A program made the translations under genes and the position numbers. A stretch of 64,000 nt of DNA from Dipteris shenzhenensis (lineage: Eukaryota > Polypodiophyta > Polypodiopsida > Gleicheniales), in assembly GCA_047967505.1 (NCBI GenBank), contig CM106539.1; one strand, given 5' to 3'. Positions 43,835-55,980 of this stretch are shown here, in pieces (the stretch's first letter is position 1; every line of letters begins with the position of its first letter). Below the pieces are notes generated by a model. The model made no database searches. It was not told the DNA's origin and was given only the letters and a program-made list of their open reading frames with translations.

Positions 43835-46754
43835 AATCAAGGTATGTGGCATCCGACATGGCAGCTGGAATACCTCGATCGAGGTACTGTGGTAAGTCCA
43901 CATACCTCGATCGTGGTATGCTCAACCGATGACAGGGCGGCATGTCAAATACCACGATTGAGGTATGTGGCATCCGACATGTTATTCAACATACTGTGCT
44001 AGCAGCTGACATACCTCGATCGAGGTATCGTGGCATGTCCAATACCTCGATCATGGTATGCTGGACCGATGAGGTATGTGGCATGTCAAATATGTGGCAT
44101 GTCAAATACCATGATCGAGGTACGTCGCATGTCATATACCACGATCGAGGTATGTGGCATCGCACGTGGTATGCTGGACCGATGAGGTATGTGGCATGTC
44201 AAATACCACGATCGAGGTACATGGCATCAGCATACCTCGATCGTGGTATTTTGAAGCACTTTCTTACCTGATAAAAATAACAAAAGGAAAAAAGAGGAAG
44301 CACTTTCTTACCGGGAAAAGTCCCACTTGGTGTTTCGTGGATTGGCCCTATAAAAGAGAGGAAACATACCATTTTTCTAATAACTAGTTAGAGGAAGGAG
44401 GAGTTTGAAGAAGCAACTTTTCAAAGGGATTGGATTGAGGAGACAAGCATAAGCCTACAAACAAGGAGAAAGAGGAGGAAGAGAAATACCAAAAAGAGAA
44501 GAGGTGAGTCTTCTTTCTTTCACCAAATCTCTTTTTTTGTCCTTAACCTCTGAAAATCAAGCATGAAAATCAGCACATGGGCTTAGCAATGCAAGGAGAA
44601 ACATGGTTTAACACTCACAAAATGAAATATCACAAAAAATGAACCTACATTGCTTAAAGAGACACATCTTCTTGAAAATTTTCCTTTCACACAAGCAGAG
44701 AGGGAGAAGGGTGGAGAGGGAACACAAGTGTTGCGAGAGGGGCTGGGTGTGGGGAATAGAAAGGAGGAAAGTGAGGCCATCAAATATAAGGTGGAAGGAG
44801 AGATTTTTGCTTTTCCTACAATAGAGTTGTGAAAGACGGCATTGTGCGGGGTTTTGGGTTTTAGCCCCAAGTGTCGCTATATAGCGACACTGTTCAGTCG
44901 CTATATAGCAACACTTAATATCCTAAAAGCGTCACTATATAGCAATGGGATAGGGCAAAGCATCACTATATAGCGATGGTTCAGGGCACTTATTTGAAGT
45001 AGAGAGGAAAGGAGCTCATGGGTGGCTAATTTTTGGATCTTAATGGATTTCCTTGCAGTTCATGTTGTGATTTTGAAGGTGTGTAGATTGAAGGGATGAG
45101 AGGAAGCTCGTCAGATGATGCGCCAATGCCCGGGAGTGCAGAGTGGCTTATGGAGAGGTTGTATTGTCATTGCACTCATTGCAAGCAAGAAATACGACAT
45201 CAACATTGTATTGTCATGCGCCACTTGTGGATGTATAGGGAGGAGCCCAAACCTGTAACCACCATTGGTGGTGCACGTGGTGATGGATCATCGGTAAGTC
45301 AATGATATTTGAGTTCGTGATTAATATTGCATGTGTACACAACACGAAACCTTGAGACAAGATCTTATATTTATATGAAACCTTGAGACAAGATGAGGAG
45401 GGTGGTGAGGGTGCGCATATACCCTCATACTTTGAGCAGGACTATAGTCTCCCAGATGTGCCAGATGACGACGAGGGTATGGTGGACATGATGGATTCCA
45501 TTTTCAGGGGGACTACATCGCATGTACACATGATGCCCGAGTTTGAGGTCAAGATGCGAGAGTTGCAATCAACATGGTTGTACGAAGGTGCTAGGATGTC
45601 CAAACTACGAGCTTGTCTCTCAATCTTGAATCTGCAAGCAAAGTATGGGTGGTCGGCTTGGCCTTAATGAGGTTAGATCCTGCATTAATTTGTCTCATTA
45701 TTTGGATATTGTTTGTTTTGAGAATCATCATGTATGTTTGAGAATCATCATTATTCAAAGCCTATGTATGTTTGAATTGCAATAGGTTGCTCCAGAAGAT
45801 GTTTCCTACACCAAATACCATGCCCACGTCAAGAGATGAAGCAAAGAAGATGCTAACAATGGTGGGTATGGATTATGATACCATCCATGCTTGCCGTAAT
45901 GATTTTGTTCTCTTTTGTCATGAACATAGAGATTTGGCCAGTTGTCTAGAGTGTGGGGAACAATGATATAGAGATAACTTGTATGGTGAGCAAATCCCAG
46001 TAAAGGTCTTGAGACACTTTCCCATCATTACAAGAATATAGCACATGTTTCGATGCAAATCCATAGCGGAGCTGATGACTTGGCTTGCATCTCATCGGTC
46101 CACTGATGACACATTGAGGATTCCCGTAGATTGTGCAACTTGGAAGCACATAGACAATCAGTGGCTAGACTTTGCAAGGGAGCCACACAACTTACATCTT
46201 GGGCTCACCATGGACGGCGTGAACCCTTTCGGGTTACACTCGACATGGCCCATAGTTTTGGTGAATTACAATATCCCACCATGGCTAACAATAAACAAGG
46301 GACACCTCATGCTTGCACTACTTGTGCCAGGAAAGTACAAGGCCAAAAATATGGATGTGTACATGGCACCTTTGATAGAGGAGTTACAGATCTTATGGAG
46401 AGGAGTGTAGGTCTTTGATATTTCCAGAGCTCCTAAACATACCAATGACATTTTGGTCATGGGAATCTTGATGTGGACCATGCATGACTACCCAAGATAT
46501 GGAGTTCGCAGGTATGTGGTTGTGTCTTTACATGTATAATATAGGATTATGCTTTTATGTCTCTCTTTCGCATGCATGTCTTATACTAACAGATTCATGC
46601 ATGCGTGCATGACTTGTTACAAGTGGGTACCATGCTTGTCTTGTTTGTGAACCGGGTTTGAGACTGCTTGCAGGAGACTGCTTGCAGGATACTCCAACCA
46701 TATGAGGAAAAATGCTTATGAAGCTCATGCTCGATTCCTTCTGTTGGACAACCT
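43835..46754 (+). repeat. Direct duplication, copy B (right part)
   Basis: Continues copy B after A1 and matches 1031-3937. It contains the rest of the palindrome array (to 44249), the TATA-containing block, the leader and the first half of tnp2. A small tandem duplication around GACTGCTTGCAGGA (about 46662-46690) is present here and absent from copy A. Confidence 0.93.
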
Positions 46755-49143
46755 CATGTGTGGAGGTCAGCTTGATCCACCACCACCATATTTGAAGGCA
46801 AGTGACTGGATTCAGGCTTGGAGGGCGAATGGAGAGGAGCCTCCTCATGGGATGAAGAGGCTATCCAGAGCTTGTTTTGGGGTTAGTTGCAAATCAATCA
46901 TCTCTTGGATCCCATGCATATCTTCAAGAATGTGGGGGCTACTATTTGGGCACACTTGGTGGATTCCAAAGAATCAAGAGGAGTGCGAGAAGACTTGCAC
47001 GCTATGAATAGGATGCCTTGTTTATGGCCCCAAGTGCGTGCTCGCAAAGTTGTCCTCCCGAAAGAAACATGGATCCTCTTCAAGAGAGAGGAGGCAGCAG
47101 TCAAGGCGGACATTGCCTTCCATGATTGGCACAAGGTCTTACAGGTATTCTAAGACATAGGATTAGCGTACCGATAATCGTGATGCATTAGTGTAATTAT
47201 GATTATGTTATATTATTGACATGACTTCTTTGTTGCTTTGATAGTTGATCCTCCCAATTACAGTGAAAGGGTGCAAACAAGAAGATGTTAGAAATGCTAT
47301 ATTCAAGATCAGTGGTACTGTGAGGTATGCTTACTATCAAATCACATTGATTGCATTTTCTTACATGGGCATGTGAAATAGGTGGATATCTCAAAAAGAC
47401 TGATTATGAATATATCTTACATGGTCATGTGAAATAGGGGGATATCTCAAAAAGAGATCTCCATATCAAGCATCGAGAAGGCTACGGTGGACTCCATCGA
47501 ATCCATATGCTTACTTGAGAAGCACTTTCTCTCGAGCATTATGACAACTCAAGTGCACTTGCTTATGCACATAGTTGATGAGGTGGCCATTGCAAGTACC
47601 GTTCCTAGTCAGTGGATGTTTTCTCTAGAGCAATTTATGAAAGCTTGGAAGGGATTTGTAAGGCAAAGAGCAAGACCAGAAGCAATCATGGTAGAGGGAT
47701 GGCTTGTGCAAGAGTCATTAGTATATATCACAGAGTTTCTTACATCCATGGATCCCGATATGCCGCACGCTTGGCATAACAAGGATGATGATTGCATCAT
47801 TGGTGACGTTCCCCAAGGAAAAGGGATTGAAAGAAAGATGAGCGAAGAGAAAATGGAGAAATTCAATAAGTTTTGTATCCTCAATAGCAAGGAGATGCAG
47901 AAGTGGATTGAGAGATATGAAGTGGCCAAAGCAGAAAGAATAGTTGCAAGGAAGAGATTCAGCTCAGTAATGTACAGGCGATCACAACCATATCCATGAG
48001 ATCTCGCCCTTCTTCCCACTCATATGTCACTTGATTGGCTACAACTAGCTCTATGTAAAGCCGAACGTGATGGAGAGACAATAAACGAGTGCAAGCGAGA
48101 GTTATCATCTGGATGTATGATGCATGTAAGTTTCTTACCTCTTGATGTAATTAAGTAATTATTTGTGGCAATATATGCTATAAAATAGATGCATCCTCAT
48201 TGTTCTAATGATGCTCTTTTGCAGTACAAAAAGTACAGTGCATTATGGTCATATGGATGACATTTTCACATGGAATGCATTGATTCAAAGAGAGTCACGT
48301 ATGATTGTGGTGTCATGGCTAACTTCACACAAGATAGCCGACCAAGTGCTTCGGATACCAATCTTCTCTCCTTGCAATTGGATTATTGTGGGACCATATG
48401 CAAAATCTATGAAATTGATTTCAGATGATTTAGTATTTTTATTCTTGATGTAAAATTGTTTAGAACTATTTACAATGGTCCCCATGCGACAGTGAGGAAA
48501 GACAGTAGCAGTTTCTTTACAATAGACTCCACCAAACTTTGAACCGATGAAAGTGATACTTTGTTCTTCCTGAGCATTGTGAGAAGGTGCATACTAATGA
48601 TTTAATCAATCGAAGCTTTTGTTTTTAAAGATCCATTGGTACATGTACTTAAGCATAATTTTATATATATAATTGATGGCATTTGGCACCCATCTTCAAT
48701 ATAGGTGGTTTTTCATTTGGATCGTCCTGATCCAAGATGGTGGTACGTGATCCAAGTTGCACCGTGAAGTAAGCAAATTTTTGAAGATAGAGATGTGGAT
48801 ATGGAGATGCCACTACCAATGCCAGATCCAATTGATCCAGAATATGGATCTAGCGAAGAAGATGAAGATCACAATATGAGCCAAGAGGAAGATGCACATA
48901 ATCACATCATACGGGAGGAAGATGGAGATCACGATTTTGAGGAAGAAGATGACGATCAATCAAAATCACCACACTTTATTGAAGAAGATGATCAAGTCTT
49001 AGGTGAATGTACAATGCCAGAGAACGATGATGATGTACGATGATGATATAGGAGATCAACTCGGTATAGAGTTGGAGATAGACTTGTTTGGCATGCTAGA
49101 CTTAGCTCAGGATGAAGCCATTGATGTAAATACTCTTCATTGA
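45096..49143 (+). pseudogene. CACTA tnp2 of A2, decayed (copy B)
   Basis: It aligns along the A1 tnp2 gene and extends to the acidic tail and a TGA at 49141-49143. The first half carries the same stops as copy A (about 45965, 46040 and 46408). Further damage: a deletion after MKRLS (about 46868), loss of the QTPTGYMRCLKGAFSK block before HDWHKVLQVF (about 47120), and frame changes after about 48250. Recognisable later blocks are LLEKHFLSSIMTTQVHLLMH, LEQFMKAWKGFVRQRARPEA and QMSEEKMEKFNK-like sequence. Compared with copy A it keeps the 3' half. Confidence 0.88.
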
Positions 49144-49311
49144 TTTTTTTCATCTCAAACTTGGACATGAATATATGAGCTTCAAATTTGATGTACATGC
49201 TCTTGTACTTTAATTCTTTCAAAGAATGAAACATGTTTGAAAAGGAAAAAAAATTGTCATTGGGAAAAACTATCTTTAAAGGACAATATGGGGAAAAACA
49301 TTCTTTGTAAA

Positions 49312-49446
49312 ACGTCGCTATAGGAAACTATCTCAGTGTCTCTATATAATGACCTTCTACAAGTCTGGTAAGTGTTGATATATAGCGACTCTGTATAAAT
49401 GTCGCTATATAGTGACACTTGCCTAGAGTCGCTATATAGCGACTCT
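49312..49446. repeat. A2 right subterminal repeats
   Basis: Four to five decayed copies of GTCGCTATATAGCGAC precede the A2 terminus. They confirm membership of the same family as A1. 49447-49548 resembles the A1 left end (GATTAGC, GCATCGG words). Confidence 0.85.
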
Positions 49447-49668
49447 TGACTAAACCCACTTTGCTTATCGATGATTAGCACCCCGTGCATGCTAAACATC
49501 GGTGCTTAAGCACTTTAAGCATCGGAATAGGGCCCATGTGTAGTAGTGTGTGCATCACTTTAGCACTACATTGGAGGCCCATTAACCCATGCCTAATGTT
49601 CTCATTTAGGGAGCATTTAGGTGTGTCCTTGGGTTAAGGAGAAGCTCATAGATTGTACTTTTGAATGA

Positions 49669-51990
49669 TTACTTGGTCGCATGTATGTACATAATAAGAG
49701 ACTGATTTGGATTTGCCATAAACTGTGTTAGTGAGCTTATTGCATAACAAATATCTTGCTGAGTGATTGTCAGATATATAAGAGATCCGATGAGTTGCCT
49801 GTAGTATCTGTCATTGACTGTAGGCTTTTTTGAATCTTTAGTAAGTTTCAAACTCTGTTCCATGGGAGTGGCTGCAATCTTGTAATCTGCCATATGAAAC
49901 TTCTTCAGGAGACTATCAACATACTTGAGTTGACTCATGAATGTGCTATCTAAATCTCTCCAGAATTCAATTCCAAGACAATAGTGCATAACTCCAAGAT
50001 CTTTCATGTTGAACTCTACAGATAAGTCTTGCTTCAATTTTTTGAGATGAAGCTATCCTTGCTTCCTGTCACAATCAGATCATCCACGTACAAAAGTGCA
50101 ATAGTAATGTCTTCCCCTTGAGCTTTGTAGTAGAGAGTATGATCTGCATTGGATTTCATGTATCCCAAATTAGCAAAATACTTATCAATTCTACTGTACC
50201 AACTTTTGGGTGCTTGCTTTAAGCTGTAGAGACTTTTCTTGTGATGGCAAACCTTATTCTCTTTTTTTGGTTCAACATAAGTGACTAGTTTTTGCATGTG
50301 GACTTCCTCGTCTAGATAACCATTGAGAAATGCATTCTTGACATCGAGCTGATACACATTTCATCTGTTGAGTGTCACTAGTGATATCAAGAACCATATG
50401 GAATCCATCTTTGCTACTGGAGCATAAGTCTTATCATAATCTTGACCATATTGCTATGCAAATCCTTTTGCAACTAGTCTGGCTTTGTATCTTTGAATAC
50501 TGCCATCTGGATTGTACTTCACTTTGTATACCCATTTGTTTGCTATGGCCTTCTTTCCTGGTGAAAGGTTGCATAATTCCCAATTATTATTCTTATACAA
50601 AGCATCCATTTCTTCATTTATAGTAGTTTGCCATTCTGGCTTGTCTACTGTGTCTTCGAAGTACACTGGCTCTTCTGTAGCCATGATGGTAGTCACAAGA
50701 GTATAGTTGGTGGTTTCCACCTGAATTGCTTTGCCTTTCTGAGCATATGTCAATTTGGCTAGAGGTCTGCTTTCCCTAGTAGACTGTCTGAGCTACTGTG
50801 GCACTGCTTGGGGTGTTGTTGGCAATTCTTACTCTTCTTCATCAACCTATTCTGTAGATGACTGTGAAGTCAATGCTTTGATCTCCTATGTAGGTGAGGT
50901 TTTCCATTCTGATTCCTCATCAAAGATTACATCTTTAGAGATAATGACCTTGCGATTGATGGGATTATACAATTTGTATGCTTTGCTTTCTTCATTGTAG
51001 CCAACCACGATGCATTTGCATGATGCATCCAATTTTCTGCGATGATCATCATGTACGTGGGCATATGCTATGCAACCAAATATGCGGAGATGCCCAATGT
51101 GTGGCTTGTGTCCAGTGAATGCTTCATAAGGAGTCATATCCTGTATCGGTTCAGTAGGAAGCTGATTAAGAAAATAGTTTGCTGTAGCTATTGCTTCTAC
51201 CCAATACTGATTCAAAAGATGCTTCTCACTAAGCATTGCTCTAGCACTGCTTGCTAAACTCCCATTCTTCCTTTCAACTCTTGCATTCTACTGAGGAGTA
51301 TCTACACATGTGAATTGTCTTCGAATGCCATGATTTTTTTAGAAGTTCATGACTGCTGAAGACATGTATTCACCTCCTCTATCTGATCTCATGACCATCT
51401 TTCTACCTGTCCGGTTTTCTACCATGGCTATGAATTCTTGAAATCTGGAAAACACTTCAGATTTCTCTTTGAGAAAGTAGACCCAACAATATCTGTTGTA
51501 GTCGTCGATGAAAGTTAAGTAGTAAAGTGAACCATTGATGTTGTGGGTCTAGGCATAACCCCATACATCTGTATGTATCAAATCAAGAATACCTTATGCA
51601 TAAGAGGTACTTCTGACAAAGTTGGTTCACTTTTATTTGCCGAAGCAGCATGCTTCACAAACTTTTCCAAGAAATTGTAGCTTCAGAATCCCAATTGCCA
51701 TATTCTGATTCCTGAGATCTAACAAGTACTTGAAGTTGACATGACCATATCTCTTGTGCCATTTTGCAGATAGTGGCATCTGTTATGGTTGAGCTGACAT
51801 GGCATGCTTATCTGGTATTGTAGCTAGCATTCTATATAAGCATCCTTCCTTGACACCTTTTGCTATTTAGCTGACATATGTTGGATTTATCTCTGATTGT
51901 GCATTCATCACCGTCAAAGATGACTCGATAATTGTGTTTCATCATTTGACCTACTGACAAGAGGTTCTTGCTGAGCTTCGGAACATAGAG
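49669..51990 (-). pseudogene. copia integrase and reverse transcriptase
   Basis: The integrase part (about 51900-50886) retains [36 protein letters not shown] and VERKNG (the D,D,E residues), then QYWVEAIATANYFLNQLPTE and HLRIFGCIAYAHV. The RT part (50753-49669) reads WELCNLSPGKKAIANKWVYK, YQLDVKNAFLNGYLDEEVHM, SLYSLKQAPKSWY and LLYVDDLIVTG, with the catalytic YVDD. Stops are scattered, for example TAG in GFA*QYGQDY (about 50453) and one in TPQ*NARVE (about 51290), both likely CAG to TAG or similar. The polyprotein is not translatable. Confidence 0.9.
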
Positions 51991-52290
51991 CACATCTTTC
52001 ACGAATCCTGTCCCTTGAGTTCATAGGGATAACGTTTGTCCCTTGAGCTGGATTCGATGTATTGTCTACTGTGTAGATGACATTTTTTTAACCTTCTAAT
52101 GGTTTCATCTCTATGAACCATTCCTAATGATTTGGCATGTGAGACATCTGATGCACCGCTGTCGATATACCAAGGATCATGTTCCACTTGGTCGACTTGA
52201 TAGCTATAATACTCTTTGGGATTGAAATCAGTGTCTAGGTACACTGTATCAGTCTGATGCATTTCCTCACTTGCAAGAAACATATTTCCA
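51991..52290 (-). pseudogene. copia protease region
   Basis: The frame reads EHDPWYIDSGASDVSHAKSL, giving the aspartic-protease DSGA motif. It ends at about 51999 and is out of register with the integrase frame. Confidence 0.8.
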
Positions 52291-52353
52291 TGTTCATTTG
52301 CAAATGACCGTGACTAGAATGTCCACCACGATGATTTCCTCTACCTCAGAAAT

Positions 52354-53376
52354 TCACTTGAGTACTGTTGGATTGTCTGCCTTGGTCGTATTGCTTCTTG
52401 CAACAATCTCTTTCATAATGTCCAAACTCGTGACAATAGTTGCACTAGATGTTTGACACATTGGTGGATGCATTCCCTCGTTTTTGAAATCTTCCTTGGT
52501 TGGAGTGATTTCCTCTTTGCTAATTTTGATGTTGCTGAGGATTATGCTGATGCTGATGCTGATGCTGATGTTGATTCTGATTTTGTTGCTGATGATGACC
52601 ACTTTTCTTGTATGATCTGCCTCTGCCTCTGCCTCTACCTCTGCTTTGTCTGAAGCTGTGAATGCCTGATCATTAGAATGACCTTTACATGCTTGAATTG
52701 CCTGAGTTCTGAGTCCTTTACCAAGTAGGATTGACTGAAGTTCTTTCAGTGTTAAAATTTGCTGTTGGATGGCAATACTCTGGACTAGATTCTTGTATAC
52801 CTCTCCTAGTCCATTCAGAATGACTTGAACCATTTCTATGGGATCCATAGTCTCTCTTGTTGCTAAGAGTTGATTGTTGTAGTCTTTTATCCGGAGTACA
52901 TAAGCATGACCGGTCTCGCTGTTGTTGTGGAAACTCTGGTTGATTTGGTTTCTTGATGTGAGAATCCTAGATGTGTTTTTGGACTTGTAGAGAGCTGCAA
53001 ACATATCCCATGCTTCTTTTGATATCTTGACTGTGTTGAGTTGTCCTAGTATGACATCTTGCACATTTTGCTTGATCAGATGATTGGCGTACTTGTCTTT
53101 CTTATCCCATTCTTCCTGAGCTCGGGCAATGGCAAGATCTGCTACAAGTGTGAAAACTGTTTGTGTAGCTATAGATCCCGTTGCTGGTGTTGTGACAATA
53201 GATGGAGTAGAGCTATTGGTGGCTTGGTCATCCAATGGTCTAGGTATAGACCCATCGACATACTCCCATTTATCCTGAAGTACAAGAATGGTCTTCATTT
53301 GGTATTTCCATGTACCATAATTGGAGTTGTCTAACTTAGCAGATGCCTCCAGATTGAGGTTACTAGTCATAGACAT
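52354..53376 (-). CDS. copia gag (340-codon frame)
   Basis: The frame starts MSMTSNLNLEASAKLDNSNY with GTWKYQMKTILVLQDKWEYV, the usual copia gag start, then WDMFAALYKSKNTSRI, YNNQLLATRETMDPIEMVQV and ILNGLGEVYKNLVQSI. A Lys/Glu-rich stretch follows. The zinc knuckle CNYCHEFGHYERDC is at about 52443-52402 in a different frame and preceded by a stop, so a frameshift separates it from the main gag frame. The capsid portion itself is open. Confidence 0.85.
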   Translation of the reverse strand: MSMTSNLNLEASAKLDNSNYGTWKYQMKTILVLQDKWEYVDGSIPRPLDDQATNSSTPSIVTTPATGSIATQTVFTLVADLAIARAQEEWDKKDKYANHLIKQNVQDVILGQLNTVKISKEAWDMFAALYKSKNTSRILTSRNQINQSFHNNSETGHAYVLRIKDYNNQLLATRETMDPIEMVQVILNGLGEVYKNLVQSIAIQQQILTLKELQSILLGKGLRTQAIQACKGHSNDQAFTASDKAEVEAEAEADHTRKVVIISNKIRINISISISISIILSNIKISKEEITPTKEDFKNEGMHPPMCQTSSATIVTSLDIMKEIVARSNTTKADNPTVLK

Positions 53377-55161
53377 GGTGCAAGAAATATGCTCAAAAGT
53401 GTCGTGAAATTTATCTCTGTATGAATCAACTGCAAATACACTGACTGTGCCAAGTGAAATCTCTGAACTATCGGTGAAGATAGAACTGCAATATATAAAA
53501 TCAGATATGTATTACGAGGCTTGTGGTAAATGATGCCGGGAATAGCCAAGAGGCTTTACAAGGTTGAAATGATGTGCATAATGCTGTGAGATAGCTGAAT
53601 AGGCTTTACAATGGTGGCATGTGTGTGTGAAATCAAGTGCTATCTACCCACTGAAACAATCTGCAATGCCTCCATACTCTCTCAAGTCTGCTCATTGAAC
53701 TGATGAACATAAGGTTCAGGTAATGTAATGATGTGAAACCATATGTGAGCATATGGATTGACTCTAAGTAGGTATTAGTCAAGAATTTCGGGCATGGCTT
53801 AGATTACATTTGACCAAGCCAAGGCTTGGGTGACCTTGAGGATAGGATAGGTGATCTGCCACATGTCGGAGATAAGGAGGCCGTAATATCCTGAAGATTT
53901 TGATGGAATCTTTTAGATTCTATTGTCTTTCCCATTTGGTCTTCTTCTATTTGTTGGGGCACCGCTCTGATGGAGGTAGGTGCTTGAAGGAGGAATCTGA
54001 GGCTGTTCGAGCGCTGGCAATGGAAGACTTGTGAGCTGCTGTGTAGCTCGTTGTAAAGCGCTATCAACCCGTGTTGCTAATAGTTGAGGAGCTTTGGACA
54101 ACTTGTTGAGATGGAGCTAGAGTCGCAATTGGAGCTTTTGGTGCTAGTGGTTGCTCGAGCTATACACTTGCGAGTGCTATTGCTCCAAGAAGGAGAACCT
54201 TGGAGGAGTCGCTGGAAGTCACGGTGCTGTTGGAGAGGTTGTAGAAGGCGCTACAATCCGAATGGTTATGGATCTCTGTGTGCAAGAGCCTGTGAAGACG
54301 CCGTTTGCAGGTTGCGTAGGCCTTCGATTGCTGAAGCCATCTGTGCATGAGCATGAGGATTTGCTGATTGGAGTTGCCCATGAGAGTTGAGTCACTCCAC
54401 TCTACTGGCGACATTTGGAGGCTAGGAGCTAAGTCAAAGGCCATTTGCATGGAGTGGTTGCTGGCCGTTGAGAGCACACAGTTGATGGTCATTGGGCTAG
54501 AGCAGTCGGCTAGGAGGCGGCTCGTGTTGGTTGGCAAGTCATTGGAGGCCCTTATGGTGGTGTAGCAGCCCTTCGTTTGAAGCTTTCTTGGGAGCCATTG
54601 GTTGGAGGATCTACTATGAAGGCATTGATTGTCATAGGAGTCATAGAGGCTACCCATTAACTTGCTGTAGAGAGGCAGCTATGGAGCTTGATGCTACATT
54701 TGGAGAGGTCGCATGAGCAGCCCATTGGCTGTGGCTCATTGAATGAAGGAGGGCCTCTTATACACTTTGCACTTAGTTGTGCAACAAAGTCGAGTTGGAT
54801 AACAGTAACCTGCGAGTGAAAGAGATGCCTTTGAAAGTCTTCTCAAAGGTGGAAGAAGAATGCACCTCTCTTCTTCCTCAATAGATTTCTTACACATGCA
54901 CTGATCAAAATCTCCAAAGAATGCTCTCAAACCTGAATGAACATTCAATAGATATCACTCATGAAACTCTTATGAAATGGATGGACGGAAATTTTCTCTC
55001 TCAAGTGGAGCTCAAGTGATGGATTCCGAAATTTTCTTTCTCAAAGAAATGGAAGGTGGCCTCTTATCGGAAGTGAACTCCAATGGAGAACACTCAAGAG
55101 AACCTTGCAATCACTCAATCTCTCTCAAGAAAGATGGCACCTCAGCGGAAGGCAAAACCAT
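53377..55161 (-). other. Unusually long copia leader
   Basis: About 1.8 kb separates the primer-binding site from gag. Open frames exist on both strands (for example 54160-54657 minus) but none is recognised. It may be leader RNA with packaging signals, captured host sequence or a nested insertion. CTTGGGTGACC-type and GGAGCTTTGG words do not form a clear repeat. Confidence 0.5.
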
Positions 55162-55173
55162 GCTCTGATACCA
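55162..55173 (-). promoter_or_regulatory. copia primer-binding site
   Basis: The minus strand reads TGGTATCAGAGC immediately after the LTR, an exact match to the common plant initiator tRNA-Met complement. Confidence 0.9.
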
Positions 55174-55430
55174 TGATAAAATATGAAGAGGGGAGAGGAC
55201 AAGAGTGGAGATAAGGAGAGAGGGCACATCTAGAGAGCACACCACAAATGACTAACTGTACATTAGATTTAGTTGAAAATGTAGAATATACACAAACCCA
55301 TTTAGGGTTAGGGTTAGGGGATTTAACCCTTTTCTTTATAGCACTCTATAAGATTAGTGCTATGCACATATGATCATATGATGGTGCTATGCACACATGA
55401 TCACATGATGTTGAGCGTGAACTCTCAACA
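55174..55430 (-). repeat. copia 5' LTR (257 bp)
   Basis: On the minus strand it starts TGTTGAGAGTTCACGC and ends TTTTATCA, with TG...CA borders next to the primer-binding site. It contains a short telomere-like run, TTTAGGGTTAGGGTTAGGGG (55301-55320, plus strand). The right border lies next to a Ptta fragment. A second LTR was not found. Confidence 0.8.
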
Positions 55431-55484
55431 ACTTGGAGTCCCTTGGGCCCCTATGGTCAAGAGGACTTTCTAGATCACAGAGCC

Positions 55485-55980
55485 ACCAGCGTACTCCCGT
55501 GCAGTCAAGAGTCCCTTCTCCAGAGGTGAGTGCCTATTGTAGTAGCTTGTAATGATAGGGCGGGAGGTGTAGTAGCAGGGAGAGCTCTAGCGCAGGATGC
55601 ATGGCACATGGGGGCACAAAGGATTCCAGTCTGCATCATGTGGAGGAACGAAGGATCCAGATGGAGCAATATGGAAATGTGCATTTTAGAGCAGGGGGTA
55701 TTGCATCATGGGAGGCCCAATTTGTAAGTATTATGTTGTGTTTATGTGGTTTATTAGGAGGTTGTTCCTTTGTACTAACCCCTAGTCTACAAATTGTGTC
55801 ATCTTGCAGCTTGATATCGTGGGCAAATACCCTACTCCTACCAAGATAGCCTACCATCATGGACATCATAGGTGATATACATGGAGGCACTTCTATGATG
55901 AGGGGTTGATTACTGAGGAGTAGTATATCCAGGCTATTGGAGCGCCCTTGCAGGTATTTAAAAGTACTTTAAAAATGTCA
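55485..55980 (+). pseudogene. Transposase_24 fragment of a B-type CACTA element
   Basis: On the plus strand this aligns with the Ptta genes of B1 and B2. Pieces read EQYGNVHFRAGGIASWEAQF and, after the intron, DIVGKYPTPTKIAYHHGHHR, TWRHFYDEGLITEE and GAPLQVFKST. The segment between the GGGC/AGGATGCATGGCACA block and the EQYG block is deleted compared with B1. No terminal repeats are attached. Confidence 0.8.

Larger units (their letters stand above)
43835..49548. mobile_element. Older CACTA element A2 (right part)
   Basis: The right terminus GTGTAGTAGTG (49538-49548) is the inverted complement of the A1 left end CACTACTACAC, and both lie on the tnp2 3' side. No left terminus or Transposase_24 gene of A2 is seen; its left side borders the Helitron fragment in both duplicate copies. 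A2 is therefore truncated, and A1 is nested inside it. Confidence 0.8.
49669..55430 (-). mobile_element. Ty1/copia retrotransposon, 3'-truncated
   Basis: Read on the minus strand: 5' LTR (55430-55174), primer-binding site, a roughly 1.8-kb leader, gag, protease, integrase, and reverse transcriptase. The integrase-before-RT order defines copia. The sequence stops after the RT thumb region (SLTQFMANPNQSLIMYIHAT); RNase H, polypurine tract and 3' LTR are missing. The cut end lies close to the A2 terminus, in 49549-49668, where no feature is recognised. Confidence 0.92.

Noticed and set aside
55301-55320. Telomere-like TTAGGG repeats
   Set aside because: Only three units within a copia LTR; too short to indicate an interstitial telomere.
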